From positions 744,186 to 808,185 of the forward strand of contig NZ_PGTY01000002.1 of NCBI RefSeq assembly GCF_002797915.1: a DNA stretch of 64,000 nt, read 5' to 3'. The stretch's first letter is position 1, and every line of letters begins with the position of its first letter. This DNA comes from Yoonia maricola (lineage in GTDB: Bacteria; Pseudomonadota; Alphaproteobacteria; Rhodobacterales; Rhodobacteraceae). A program made the translations under genes and the position numbers. This document shows, piece by piece, positions 48,009-57,017 of this stretch. The notes beneath the pieces are model-generated. The model worked only from the letters and a program-made list of their open reading frames with translations, had not been told where the DNA came from and ran no database searches.

Positions 48009-49745
48009 ATGACGGCAGCGCCGAAAATTGACGTACGCGACCTGAAGTCCGTGCGTGCTGCGGCGCGTACGCCCGACCTTGTGCTGGGCGATGACTGGGT
48101 CGACCCGGATCTTGTCACCGAAGATATCGAAGTTGATGAGATCCCGGGTGGTCGCCTGTTTGCGCTGCGCCGGTCGCCCATTGCCCGCAAGATCATCACG
48201 TTCAACTTGATTGCTTTGATGCTGCTGATTGCTGGAGTGCTTTATCTGAGCCCTTCGCGCGATAGTTTGGCGTTTCAACGTGCCAATGGCCTTATCAATG
48301 AAGCGCAGCTGATTGCGGATGTGTTTGAAGGTCAGCTGCCGTCGATTGCGCCGGTCAATCTGGTCACGGCTGATGGGATTAACCCGACGGCAACGTTGAA
48401 CGGTCTGAACTTGCGCGGCGGTGTGGAGGTGTCGGTCTTTGCCCCTGATACCACTTTGGTCGCGCGCGCCACAGGTAGCCTTAATGCTGAACAGATCGCG
48501 GAACTGGAAGAGCAGACGGGCGGCACTTTCATCCTTGATTTTCTTGTATCCCTTTGGGAAGGCATGGTTAGTTTGGGTTCTTTTGGCGAAGAACCTGTGG
48601 ACGCCGACGAAGCCTTTGTGCAGCTGTCTCAGGAAAATGTTCGGTTAGCGATGGAAAGTGGCACCCAATTGGAGGCCTCGGAGATTGCAGGCGCGACCAG
48701 TTTCATTGTGACAACGCCGATCATGCGCAATGACGTGGCCGTCGGGGTGATCGCTGTCACCACCGCTGCGGGTGAGGTCGATAGCCTTGTGCGCCGCGAA
48801 CGCGAACAGTTCTTGCGACTGTTCTTTGTGGGTGTGCTTGTGAGCATCGGGTTGAGCCTTGTGCTGGCATCGACGATTGCCAATCCGCTAGCCCAACTGG
48901 CGACGGCTGCAGAGGCGAGCCAGGAAAAGAACGCGCGCAAGATGTCGCCGGGGCGGGTGCGTATTCCTGATCTTAGCGGACGCCCGGACGAGATTGGCCG
49001 CTTGTCGGCTGCATTACGCAGTATGGTCTCTGCTTTGTATGAACGCATTGAAGGCAACGAGCAGTTTGCCGCTGACGTTGCCCATGAGATCAAGAACCCG
49101 CTGGCGTCCTTGCGGTCCGCCGTTGGCACCATGCGTGTCGCCAAGCGTGATGATCAGCGCGAACGCCTGCTTGAGGTAATCGAGCATGATGTGAAACGGC
49201 TTGATCGTTTGGTCAGCGATATCTCAAACGCATCGCGGTTGGATAGTGAACTGGTCAAGGAAGAAGAAGAGACATTTGACCTCATCCATATGCTTGGCAA
49301 TATCGCCGAGTTCCTAGGCAAGGACGCCACGTCGCGTGGTGTCGATTTTGTTGCGGACCTGCCCGACGGCGAGATTATGGTGCAGGGTCTGGAAGGGCGC
49401 ATGGCGCAGGTGTTTGTCAATTTGATCACGAACGCCATTTCGTTCTGTGACAGAGGTGATGCCATCCGCGTATGGGCGCGGACCCGGCAAAACCGCGTGT
49501 TGGTCGTGGTTGAAGATACCGGTCCGGGCATCCCCGATGATGCGCTGACCAAAGTGTTCCAGCGGTTCTATTCGGAACGGCCCGAAGGGCAATTTGGGAA
49601 TAACTCTGGTCTTGGTCTGGCGATTTCCAAGCAGATTGTCGAAGCGCATGCCGGTGCTATCTGGGCGGAAAACATCCGCCCGACTGACGCTGACCCGACG
49701 TCTGAACCTCTGGGCGCACGTTTCGTCGTCGGCCTGCCGATCTAG
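48009..49745 (+). CDS. chvG: Sensor histidine kinase ChvG
   Basis: A 578-residue inner-membrane kinase. A cytosolic leader of about 55 residues is followed by membrane helix 1 (IITFNLIALMLLIAGVLYL), a periplasmic domain of about 200 residues, helix 2 (FLRLFFVGVLVSIGLSLVLA), HAMP, the dimerisation domain with His359 in FAADVAHEIKNPLASL, and the ATPase domain with VFVNLITNAI, VEDTGPGIP and NNSGLGLAIS. It phosphorylates ChvI. The next gene, hprK, starts two bases after its stop, so kinase and PTS genes share a transcript. Confidence 0.95.
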   Translation: MTAAPKIDVRDLKSVRAAARTPDLVLGDDWVDPDLVTEDIEVDEIPGGRLFALRRSPIARKIITFNLIALMLLIAGVLYLSPSRDSLAFQRANGLINEAQLIADVFEGQLPSIAPVNLVTADGINPTATLNGLNLRGGVEVSVFAPDTTLVARATGSLNAEQIAELEEQTGGTFILDFLVSLWEGMVSLGSFGEEPVDADEAFVQLSQENVRLAMESGTQLEASEIAGATSFIVTTPIMRNDVAVGVIAVTTAAGEVDSLVRREREQFLRLFFVGVLVSIGLSLVLASTIANPLAQLATAAEASQEKNARKMSPGRVRIPDLSGRPDEIGRLSAALRSMVSALYERIEGNEQFAADVAHEIKNPLASLRSAVGTMRVAKRDDQRERLLEVIEHDVKRLDRLVSDISNASRLDSELVKEEEETFDLIHMLGNIAEFLGKDATSRGVDFVADLPDGEIMVQGLEGRMAQVFVNLITNAISFCDRGDAIRVWARTRQNRVLVVVEDTGPGIPDDALTKVFQRFYSERPEGQFGNNSGLGLAISKQIVEAHAGAIWAENIRPTDADPTSEPLGARFVVGLPI

Positions 49746-49747
49746 TT

Positions 49748-50173
49748 ATGTCTGCGTCCGACACCCTCCATGCCAGCTGTGTGGCTTGGGAAGATCGGGC
49801 CGTTTTGATCATGGGCGCTGCAGGCGCTGGAAAATCAGCGCTGGCGCTGACCTTGATGGCGCTGGGTTGTGGTTTGGTTGCCGATGACCGTGTGTGCCTC
49901 TCTGTCAAAGAAGGTGCCCTTGTCGCTGAGCCCCATCCAAATATTCAAGGGCTGATCGAAGCACGCGGTGTTGGGATATTGAACGCGACCACGCTGCCTG
50001 CCGCCCGGGTCGTCTTGGCCGTTGATCTTGATTACAGCGAGACAAATCGCCTGCCACAGCAGCAGCTATTCACGTATTTGGGATGTGATTTGCCCTTGAT
50101 ATGCCGCATTGATGCATCACACTTTGCACCTGCAGTATTACAAATCCTCAGGTCTGGCTGGAGCGATAGATGA
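49748..50173 (+). CDS. hprK: HPr kinase/phosphorylase, short alphaproteobacterial form
   Basis: At 141 residues only the C-terminal catalytic domain is present; the N-terminal domain of Firmicute HprK is missing, as is usual in alphaproteobacteria. Walker A GAAGAGKS is at residues 23-30 and the signature EARGVGILN follows, with ADDRV between. It phosphorylates Ser46 of HPr and reverses this. It overlaps rapZ by ATGA. In this group the system regulates rather than transports, linking metabolic state to ChvGI and pckA. Confidence 0.93.
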   Translation: MSASDTLHASCVAWEDRAVLIMGAAGAGKSALALTLMALGCGLVADDRVCLSVKEGALVAEPHPNIQGLIEARGVGILNATTLPAARVVLAVDLDYSETNRLPQQQLFTYLGCDLPLICRIDASHFAPAVLQILRSGWSDR

Positions 50174-51084
50174 CCAAAACAGGTCTTGATCCCGTGGTTC
50201 CCGCACCCGCCGTGGTGTTGGTGACAGGCCCGTCTGGTGCGGGTCGCTCTACGGCGATCAATGCGCTTGAGGATTTGGGCTTTGAGGTGATCGACAATCT
50301 GCCGCTGTCCCTTCTCCCACGGCTATTGGATGGTCCGCCGCCCACACGCCCTTTGGCGCTGGGCGTCGATGTGCGCAACCGTGACTTCAGCACAGCCGCC
50401 TTGATCGATACCATCGATCGTCTTACCGGCAAGGGCGAGCTGACCGCACAGGTGCTCTACATGGATGCCGCAGAGGAAGAGTTGGTACGCCGGTATTCCG
50501 AAACGCGGCGTCGGCATCCGCTGGCCCCTGCCGGTTCACCTTTGGAAGGCATCGCCGCAGAGCGGGCGCTGCTGGTCCCGGTGCGTGCGCGGGCGGATGT
50601 GTTGATTGATACGACAGGTCTGTCGCCCCATGATGCCAAGGTAGAGGTGGAACAGTGGTTCGGGGCGGGTGACGGACGCAAGTTGGGTGTGACGCTGCAT
50701 TCATTTTCCTACAAGCGTGGTTTGCCGCGTGGCATGGATATCGTTATGGACTGTCGCTTTCTGCAAAACCCCCATTGGGTTGAGAGATTGCGCAAACTTG
50801 ATGGGCGTAACCCGGAAGTGGCGGCCTATGTTGCTGCCGATCCCCGGTTTTCGGCTTTCTTTGAGCAGGTCAAAGGACTTGCCGATCTGCTGCTGCCTGC
50901 ACACCGGGATGAAGGCAAGGCACATCTGTCGATTGGCTTTGGATGCACAGGCGGCAAACATCGTTCCGTCACAATGACCGAGAAGCTGGCAGAAGCGCTT
51001 GCACAAGATGGTTGGCATGTGTCTAAGCGACACCGCGAGTTAGAGCGGCGCGCCGCTGAGGAAAACAAGGGAACCGCGGTTTGA
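50170..51084 (+). CDS. rapZ: RNase adapter protein RapZ
   Basis: A 304-residue P-loop protein (YvcJ/YhbJ family): Walker [12 protein letters not shown] at residues 18-28, then [28 protein letters not shown] segment ([11 protein letters not shown]), and [19 protein letters not shown]. coli RapZ guides RNase E to small RNA GlmZ and binds GlcN6P; the alphaproteobacterial role is less clear. The fixed order hprK-rapZ-EIIA-HPr supports a regulatory PTS function. The stop overlaps the EIIA start. Confidence 0.95.
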   Translation: MTKTGLDPVVPAPAVVLVTGPSGAGRSTAINALEDLGFEVIDNLPLSLLPRLLDGPPPTRPLALGVDVRNRDFSTAALIDTIDRLTGKGELTAQVLYMDAAEEELVRRYSETRRRHPLAPAGSPLEGIAAERALLVPVRARADVLIDTTGLSPHDAKVEVEQWFGAGDGRKLGVTLHSFSYKRGLPRGMDIVMDCRFLQNPHWVERLRKLDGRNPEVAAYVAADPRFSAFFEQVKGLADLLLPAHRDEGKAHLSIGFGCTGGKHRSVTMTEKLAEALAQDGWHVSKRHRELERRAAEENKGTAV

Positions 51085-51476
51085 TCGGGATTGTCATTGT
51101 CGCGCATGGTGGGTTGGCGCAAGAGTATCACGCCGCAGTCGAACATGTCGTCGGCCCACAGCCGGGTATGGTCAGTATTGCCATCGGCCCCGAAGATGAC
51201 CGTGCTATCAAACAGGATGAGATTTGTGATGCCGCTGATGGCGTTGACACGGGCGATGGCGTGGTCATCGTCACCGATATGTTCGGCGGATCACCGACAA
51301 ATCTGTCATTGCGGGCCTGTAGCCCAGACAACCGCCGCATCCTTTATGGGGCGAACCTGCCCATGCTGATCAAACTGGCCAAGTCGCGCAACGCGACCGT
51401 TCCCGATGCGGTCGAAGCTGCGATTGCTGCGGCTCACAAATACATCAACAGCCATAAGGGTGGGCTACCCCAATGA
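51081..51476 (+). CDS. PTS EIIA component, mannose family
   Basis: A 131-residue EIIA(Man)-type domain. The phosphorylated histidine is His9 in [13 protein letters not shown], and [10 protein letters not shown] is the second signature. No EIIB, EIIC or EIID gene is linked, so it acts as a regulatory phosphate acceptor rather than in sugar uptake. It overlaps the HPr gene start by four bases. Confidence 0.93.
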   Translation: MIGIVIVAHGGLAQEYHAAVEHVVGPQPGMVSIAIGPEDDRAIKQDEICDAADGVDTGDGVVIVTDMFGGSPTNLSLRACSPDNRRILYGANLPMLIKLAKSRNATVPDAVEAAIAAAHKYINSHKGGLPQ

Positions 51477-51742
51477 ACCGGATGCGCCTTGAAATCCAGA
51501 ACATCAAAGGGCTGCATGCCCGCGCATCGGCCAAACTGGTGGAAGTCGTAGAAAGCTTTGACGCCGACGCAACTGTTCGCAAGGACGGCGAGAGCACAGG
51601 CGGTGACAGCATCATGGGGCTTTTGATGTTGGCAGCTTCTATCGGAACCTTTATTGAGGTGGAAACCCGCGGCCCGCAGGCGAAAGAGCTTGCAGCCGCT
51701 ATCGAAAACCTGGTCGCCGACAAGTTTGGTGAAGGCGACTAA
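51473..51742 (+). CDS. PTS phosphocarrier protein HPr (NPr-like)
   Basis: An 89-residue HPr with catalytic His15 in IKGLHARASAK and regulatory Ser46 in GGDSIMGLLMLAAS, the site modified by HprK. It passes phosphate from enzyme I (not in the window) to EIIA. It ends the run chvI-chvG-hprK-rapZ-EIIA-HPr. Confidence 0.94.
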   Translation: MNRMRLEIQNIKGLHARASAKLVEVVESFDADATVRKDGESTGGDSIMGLLMLAASIGTFIEVETRGPQAKELAAAIENLVADKFGEGD

Positions 51743-51769
51743 CGCATGTGGATCGCATAGGACAATATA

Positions 51770-52648
51770 TTGACCGAAACGACCCCCAAGGCCTCTGCCC
51801 AGCCCGCGTTGTCCGATAATCCGCCGCGGCTATACGACCGTGGCGCACTGACCTATTCGAACACATTTGATAGCCCGGTCAAACGCATCATCATCAAAAC
51901 GATTGAATGGTTTACCGGTAAGATCCATGTGATCCGTATGATCCGCAAGTTTGAAAAAAAGGGCAAGCTGCGCGGACAGGCGTTTTGGCGCGGCGCACTG
52001 GATGTGATGGGGATTGACCTGATCACCCCGCAAGAGCAGCTAGACCGTATTCCCAAAACCGGCCCGGTTGTTGTTGTGGCAAACCACCCGCATGGGATGG
52101 TCGATGGGATGATCTTTGCTGATCTGATTGGGCGAGTCCGCACCGATTACCGCATCCTGACCCGCGCATTTCTGAAAGACATTGACGAGGAAGCGGGCAA
52201 ATACATGATCCCTGTGCCCTTTCCGCATGATGAAGATGCACAGGCCAAAATGGTTGAGATGCGCAGGAATGCGATGGCGCATCTTAAAGAGGGCGGTGTT
52301 ATTGCGGTTTTTCCATCGGGTGTCGTGGCATCGTCCAATTCACTGTTTGGGCCGATGATCGAGGATGAATGGAACCTCTTTACCGCCAAAATGATCCGCA
52401 CCTCTGGCGCGCGGGTGGTGCCGCTATTCTTTCCCGGTGCCAATTCGCGTTGGTATCAGATTGCCAACCAACTTTCACCAACGCTTCGGCAGAGCCTGTT
52501 GATCCATGAAATCGTTAACGCCTGCGGGAAGCCGCAGAAACCGGTCGTGGGCCACCCGTTTGACGAAGACGAGGTGAAAGAGCGGCTTAAGGACCAGCGC
52601 GCCTGCATGGATTGGATGCGCGAAGAGACGTTGAAGCTGAAAGAGTAG
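51770..52648 (+). CDS. Lysophospholipid acyltransferase family protein (PlsC-like)
   Basis: A 292-residue protein with the acyltransferase motif VVVANHPHGMVDGMIFADL (HxxxxD-like NHPHGMVDG), followed by FLKDIDEEAGKYMIPVPF, VIAVFPSGVVASS and PLFFPGANSRWY. It would transfer an acyl chain onto a lysolipid at the inner membrane. The start is TTG at 51770 with AGGA about ten bases upstream; no better start exists because an upstream ATG is followed by a stop. Its closeness to the PTS operon may give read-through. Confidence 0.82.
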   Translation: MTETTPKASAQPALSDNPPRLYDRGALTYSNTFDSPVKRIIIKTIEWFTGKIHVIRMIRKFEKKGKLRGQAFWRGALDVMGIDLITPQEQLDRIPKTGPVVVVANHPHGMVDGMIFADLIGRVRTDYRILTRAFLKDIDEEAGKYMIPVPFPHDEDAQAKMVEMRRNAMAHLKEGGVIAVFPSGVVASSNSLFGPMIEDEWNLFTAKMIRTSGARVVPLFFPGANSRWYQIANQLSPTLRQSLLIHEIVNACGKPQKPVVGHPFDEDEVKERLKDQRACMDWMREETLKLKE

Positions 52649-52720
52649 TGGGCTTTGTATGTCTGCAATGCACAATGTGTTGCCGTTGACCTCGATCATT
52701 CACTGTATATTTTTCATGAA

Positions 52721-53185
52721 ATGACCGATGTACAACTTCAGCTATTCGCGGACTATTTCCAATTTTACATTCAAGATGAGCAGTCGGATGGAATCGACGG
52801 TGATGCCTGGACGGATATAGCAAGCAACGCACGACTTGCTTTAGAGGCGAACGCTTTTGCCGTTAGCACTGCTCGAAACATGGAAGTTCCGGTGAAAATC
52901 GTTATCTCTGATATTTCACCCGACGTAGATTTATCTCTGTGGGATCATGTTGTTGAGTTTTCGATTTGTGTGCCATCAGGTCGGTTAGTTGTCGCAGGAT
53001 GCACAGACTACTTTCCAGATGCGTTACGGCTAACTTTGGAAAGCGGCTGCTATGAAGCACGTGTGCTATACGCCAACCTAGACAAGGTTTCAGATGATGG
53101 CCTCGATGGTGACGACCACTACCGCGTTGAGCTTTGGAAAGGCCACGCCATACCGCTGAAAGTGCTTAAGCAGCACGCTGTTTAG
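52721..53185 (+). CDS. Hypothetical protein, possible ComJ/Nin-like small protein
   Basis: About 154 residues, acidic, with no membrane segment. The layout LFADYFQFYIQDEQ...DAWTDIASNARLA...AFAVSTARNMEVPVKI, then WDHVVEFSICVPSGRLVVAGCTDYFPDA and YRVELWKGHAIPL, recalls the ComJ/Nin nuclease-inhibitor family, in which an aromatic-rich start and a D-W-T motif are followed by beta strands. The resemblance is modest and no partner nuclease is visible. The longer frame begins at 52655; ATG at 52721 (MTDVQLQLF) fits the domain. Base composition is more AT-rich than its neighbours, which may indicate transfer. Confidence 0.55.
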   Translation: MTDVQLQLFADYFQFYIQDEQSDGIDGDAWTDIASNARLALEANAFAVSTARNMEVPVKIVISDISPDVDLSLWDHVVEFSICVPSGRLVVAGCTDYFPDALRLTLESGCYEARVLYANLDKVSDDGLDGDDHYRVELWKGHAIPLKVLKQHAV

Positions 53186-53237
53186 TTAGACTTGAAATAG
53201 TCTACTTCCTGACTCAACCCAGCCGTTCCGGACACCG

Positions 53238-54113
53238 CTACCGCGTTGGTACTGGCACATCACCCCGATAGTCATAGAACCCGCGCTTTGACTTCCGACC
53301 CAGCCAGCCCGCTTCAACATATTTTGTCAGCAAAGGGCAGGGGCGGTATTTGGTATCGGCCAGCCCGTCGTGCAGCACGTTCATGATTGCAAGACAGGTA
53401 TCCAGCCCAATGAAATCGGCCAGTTCCAGCGGCCCCATGGGGTGGTTCGCACCCAGCTTCAGCGAGGTATCAATCGACTGGACGGACCCCACGCCCTCAT
53501 AAAGCGTATAGATCGCTTCGTTGATCATGGGCATCAGGATGCGGTTGACGATGAAGGCTGGAAAATCTTCGGCTGTGGCCGAGGTTTTACCCAAGCGCTC
53601 AACAACCGCATGGCAGGCCTTAAACGTCGGCTCATCCGTGGCAATGCCGCGGATCAATTCGACCAATTGCATGATCGGCACAGGGTTCATGAAGTGGAAC
53701 CCCATGAATTTTTCGGGCCGGTCTGTGCGCGACGCAAGCCGCGTGATCGAGATAGATGATGTGTTCGACGTTAGGATCGTTTCGGGCTTCAGATGCGGGA
53801 CCAGATCTTCGAAAATTGCGGTCTTGATCGTCTCACGCTCGGTCGCGGCCTCGATGATCAGGTCGGTTTTGCCGAGATCGGTCAGCGTTTGCGTTGTGCT
53901 GATCCGCTTCATCGCCTCCGCTTTTTGGGCCGCAGTAATCAAGTCTTTGCTGACCTGCCGGTCAAGATTTCGGTCAATCAGCGCGACTGCGGCGGTTAGG
54001 GCCTCTGCGCTGATATCTGTCAGCACGACCTCATAGTTGGCTAAGGCGAAGACGTGCGCGATGCCGTTGCCCATCTGCCCTGCGCCGACGATGCCTACCT
54101 GTTCAATTGCCAT
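53238..54113 (-). CDS. 3-hydroxybutyryl-CoA dehydrogenase
   Basis: A 291-residue 3-hydroxyacyl-CoA dehydrogenase: NAD motif VGIVGAGQMGNGIAHVFALANYEVVLTDIS, catalytic HFMNPVPIMQLVELI (His) with a Glu nearby, SNTSSISITRLAS, and C-terminal MGPLELADFIGLD and KSKRGFYDYRG. It interconverts acetoacetyl-CoA and 3-hydroxybutyryl-CoA, and could serve PHB/fatty acid metabolism. I chose ATG at 54113 (MAIEQVGIVG) after AAAGGATTGATC. It is not operonic with etfAB, though both act in acyl-CoA oxidation. Confidence 0.94.
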   Translation of the reverse strand: MAIEQVGIVGAGQMGNGIAHVFALANYEVVLTDISAEALTAAVALIDRNLDRQVSKDLITAAQKAEAMKRISTTQTLTDLGKTDLIIEAATERETIKTAIFEDLVPHLKPETILTSNTSSISITRLASRTDRPEKFMGFHFMNPVPIMQLVELIRGIATDEPTFKACHAVVERLGKTSATAEDFPAFIVNRILMPMINEAIYTLYEGVGSVQSIDTSLKLGANHPMGPLELADFIGLDTCLAIMNVLHDGLADTKYRPCPLLTKYVEAGWLGRKSKRGFYDYRGDVPVPTR

Positions 54114-54271
54114 GATCAATCCTTTGCGGGTTCGGTGCACCATAGGCCCCCGCAGGGGGCGGCTTCAAGACGGCAGAAAGGGTAAAGTTTTCATCGAATG
54201 CCACTATTAGCGAATTCGCAAAGGATTTCGGCGAATCTGTTTTCGGGTGATGAAACGGAGGGGCGGAAGCC

Positions 54272-55117
54272 ATGAAACATGAAAAAATTGAAAACGGTGA
54301 TCTGTCTTACTCGCCGTGCCGTTACGGGGGATCTCGCATGCTGTTCCGCGGGCCACGTAAACGGCTTGATCTGCCGTATATTGCGTTTATCGGCGGGACC
54401 GAGACTTATGGCAAATTTATTGAAAAACCATTTCCGCAATTGGTTGAAAAAGCCATGCGCCAGACCTGCGTGAACTTCGGTTGTGTGAATGGCGGGATTG
54501 ATGCCTTTGTGAACGACCCGACCGTTATGGGCATTTGTTCTGAGGCTGACTTGACCGTAGTTCAGGTGATGGGCGCGAATTTCCTGTCAAACCGTTTTTA
54601 TTCGGTGCATCCGCGCCGCAATGACCGGTTCTTGCGCGCCTCTACTGTATTGCAGGCCATCTATCAGGACGTGGATTTTTCGGAGTTTTCCTTTACCCGC
54701 CATATGCTGAGCGTGCTGCACTCCAAATCGATTGAGCGGTTTGATACAGTCGTCAATGAACTGCGAGAGGCTTGGCTGGCGCGCATGCGCAACATGCTAG
54801 ACCAAATTGGCGATAAGGTTATCCTTTTGTGGTTTTCGGACGATGTGATGACCGATGAACATTGGTCTGACCACCCCAATCAAATGCAGGTCGATCCTTT
54901 GTTTATTACCGCATCGATGATTGACGAGCTGCGCCCGTTGGTCAAAGACGTGGTTGTCGCAAACCCAACAGAACGGGCAGTGTCGCAAGGGTCGCGTGGC
55001 ATGTTTTTCCCGCCGTCGCAGGCCAAGGCCGCGTCTGAGATGCTGGGCGTCGATTGTCATGTTGAGGCGAGCGCAGCCTTGATCCCCAGGATACGTGATC
55101 AGCTATACGCCATATGA
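54272..55117 (+). CDS. DUF6473 family protein
   Basis: A 281-residue protein typical of Roseobacter genomes, opening with ENGDLSYSPCRYGGSRMLFRGPRKRLDLPYIAFIGGTETYGKF, then CVNFGCVNGGIDAFVNDPTVM, VQVMGANFLSNRFYSVHPRRNDRFLRAS and LLWFSDDVMTDEH. The IGGTETYGKF opening and later conserved acidic and His residues resemble the SGNH/GDSL-type hydrolase or glycan-modifying fold, but that is a guess. No signal peptide. GGAGGGGCGGAAGCC precedes the ATG. It stands alone, closed by a terminator. Confidence 0.8.
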   Translation: MKHEKIENGDLSYSPCRYGGSRMLFRGPRKRLDLPYIAFIGGTETYGKFIEKPFPQLVEKAMRQTCVNFGCVNGGIDAFVNDPTVMGICSEADLTVVQVMGANFLSNRFYSVHPRRNDRFLRASTVLQAIYQDVDFSEFSFTRHMLSVLHSKSIERFDTVVNELREAWLARMRNMLDQIGDKVILLWFSDDVMTDEHWSDHPNQMQVDPLFITASMIDELRPLVKDVVVANPTERAVSQGSRGMFFPPSQAKAASEMLGVDCHVEASAALIPRIRDQLYAI

Positions 55118-55150
55118 AAAGGGCCCGCGCATGATGCGCGGGCCCTTTTC
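55116..55150. terminator. Bidirectional intrinsic terminator between DUF6473 and etfA
   Basis: A 17-bp stem, GAAAAGGGCCCGCGCAT (55116-55132) and its exact complement at 55134-55150. With an A-run on one side and TTTTC on the other it can end both convergent transcripts. The stem includes the DUF6473 stop codon region. Confidence 0.88.
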
Positions 55151-55168
55151 ATTGCGATTTTGCCCAGC

Positions 55169-56095
55169 TTACAGTTTGCTTGTCAGCTCTGGTACTGCGT
55201 CAAACAGATCGGCCACCAGACCGTAGTCAGCCACTTGGAAAATCGGCGCTTCTTCGTCCTTGTTGATGGCGACGATGATCTTGCTGTCTTTCATACCGGC
55301 CAAGTGCTGGATCGCACCGGAGATGCCGACAGCGACATAAAGATCAGGCGCAACCACCTTACCCGTCTGGCCAACTTGCCAGTCGTTGGGCGCATAGCCG
55401 CTGTCTACAGCCGCACGGGATGCGCCCACGGCGGCGTTCAACTTGTCAGCCAGCGTTTCGATCAGGGCAAAGTCATCCTCGGAACCGACACCGCGACCAC
55501 CGGAGACAACAACACCTGCGGATGTCAGCTCAGGACGGTCAGAGGCGGCAACCTTGTCTTCGACCCACTCGGACAGGCCGGGGTTGCCAGCCGCACCAAT
55601 GCTTTCGACAGCAGCAGAGCCACCCATCGCAGCGGCATCAAAGCCGGCGGTACGGATTGTCATGACTTTTTTACTGTCGGAAGATTTCACCGTCTGGATC
55701 GCGTTACCCGCGTAGATCGGACGTTCAAACGTGTCAGCGTCAACGATCGCCGTTACTTCGGAAATCACCATCGCATCCAAGAGTGCGGCCACCCGTGGCA
55801 TCACGTTCTTGGCGTCGGTCGTGCCGGGTGCAGCAATATGTGTGTAGTCGCCGGCGAGCGAGACGATCAGGTCGGCAGTCGGCTCGGCCAGACGGTGGCC
55901 CAATGCCGCATCTTCGGCACATAGCACTTTGGACACGCCTTCAATCGTTGCCGCCTCATCAGCCGCAGCTTTCGCGGACGCACCGGCACATAGGACGACT
56001 ACATCGCCCAAAGCCTGTGCTGCGGAAACGGCCTTGGCCGTTGCATCAACGGCCAAGGCGCCGTCAGTGACTTCACCAATCAGAAGAACAGCCAT
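55169..56095 (-). CDS. etfA: Electron transfer flavoprotein, alpha subunit
   Basis: A 308-residue ETF alpha: [37 protein letters not shown] and the FAD-binding [46 protein letters not shown] are diagnostic. With EtfB it carries electrons from acyl-CoA and other dehydrogenases to ETF-ubiquinone oxidoreductase. The ATG overlaps the etfB stop by one base. Confidence 0.97.
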   Translation of the reverse strand: MAVLLIGEVTDGALAVDATAKAVSAAQALGDVVVLCAGASAKAAADEAATIEGVSKVLCAEDAALGHRLAEPTADLIVSLAGDYTHIAAPGTTDAKNVMPRVAALLDAMVISEVTAIVDADTFERPIYAGNAIQTVKSSDSKKVMTIRTAGFDAAAMGGSAAVESIGAAGNPGLSEWVEDKVAASDRPELTSAGVVVSGGRGVGSEDDFALIETLADKLNAAVGASRAAVDSGYAPNDWQVGQTGKVVAPDLYVAVGISGAIQHLAGMKDSKIIVAINKDEEAPIFQVADYGLVADLFDAVPELTSKL

Positions 56096-56853
56096 TAAAC
56101 AGCCCCCGCTTCTTTGAGTTTTTCAACAAGTTCATCGACAGAGCCAACAATAATGCCCGCTTTGCGCGCTTCTGGCTCGGCCGTGCCAACAATGCTCAGA
56201 CGAGGTGCGACATCAACGCCGTAGTCGGCGGGTGTCTTTTCGTCCAAAGGCTTTTTCTTCGCCTTCATGATGTTTGGCAGCGATGCGTAACGCGGCTCGT
56301 TCAGGCGCAGATCAACAGTCACGATTGTGGGCATCTTGACCTTGATGGTCTGCAAACCGCCGTCCACCTCGCGTGTGACAGTCGCGCTGTCGCCGTCCAC
56401 GTCAACTTCGGAAGCAAATGTCGCCTGTGACCAGCCCAGCAGAGCAGAGAGCATCTGACCCGTAGCGTTCATGTCGTTGTCGATGGCTTGCTTGCCGCAC
56501 AGCACCAAACCAGGGGCTTCTTCCTTGACGATGGCCGCAAGAATTTTCGCAACAGCCAACGGCTCGATATCGGTGTGCACATCATCAGTGGCCACAACAA
56601 GGATCGCGCGGTCGGCACCCATAGCAAGGGCGGTACGCAGTGTTTCCTGGCTTTGCTTGACGCCGATAGAGACGGCAACCACTTCGTCAGCTTTGCCCGC
56701 TTCACGCAGGCGGATGGCTTCTTCCACGGCGATTTCGTCGAATGGATTCATCGACATTTTGACATTGGCGAGATCAACACCGGAACCATCCGCTTTGACA
56801 CGAACCTTCACGTTGTAGTCGATCACGCGCTTGACGGGTACGAGGACCTTCAT
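56095..56853 (-). CDS. etfB: Electron transfer flavoprotein, beta subunit
   Basis: A 252-residue ETF beta beginning [20 protein letters not shown] with [42 protein letters not shown] and [24 protein letters not shown] (the recognition-loop region). AGGAGAGTAACGCAG precedes the ATG. It is the first gene of etfBA. Confidence 0.97.
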   Translation of the reverse strand: MKVLVPVKRVIDYNVKVRVKADGSGVDLANVKMSMNPFDEIAVEEAIRLREAGKADEVVAVSIGVKQSQETLRTALAMGADRAILVVATDDVHTDIEPLAVAKILAAIVKEEAPGLVLCGKQAIDNDMNATGQMLSALLGWSQATFASEVDVDGDSATVTREVDGGLQTIKVKMPTIVTVDLRLNEPRYASLPNIMKAKKKPLDEKTPADYGVDVAPRLSIVGTAEPEARKAGIIVGSVDELVEKLKEAGAV

Positions 56854-56966
56854 CTGCGTTACTCTCCTAAGAATCTGATCAATTGAGTTCTCGGGATGTT
56901 GTTATCCTGCGCGGTCGCGCAAAAACAGTGCAAAATCGACGCGCCAGAGGCTACCGACGCCACGTT

Positions 56967-56984
56967 CCTGACGTGCACGTCAGG
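56967..56984. repeat. 18-bp perfect palindrome upstream of etfB
   Basis: CCTGACGTG followed by its exact complement CACGTCAGG, with no loop. It is 114 bases upstream of the etfB start codon and only eight bases from palindrome copy 3. It could be an operator for a dimeric regulator of etfBA; no candidate regulator is adjacent. Confidence 0.5.
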
Positions 56985-56991
56985 TACGAAC

Positions 56992-57017
56992 GTAAGGTGG
57001 ATCATGATCCACCTTAC
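56992..57017. repeat. 26-bp perfect palindrome, copy 3 (after pduO)
   Basis: Arms GTAAGGTGGATCA and TGATCCACCTTAC, identical to copy 2 at 45371. Its edge directly abuts the pduO stop codon (57018). No T-run follows. Confidence 0.88.

Noticed and set aside
55160..55924. Long plus-strand frame (254 codons) over the etfA region
   Set aside because: It is antisense to etfA, whose FAD-binding motifs and length are unmistakable; the plus-strand product is rich in Arg/Gly/Thr with no family pattern.
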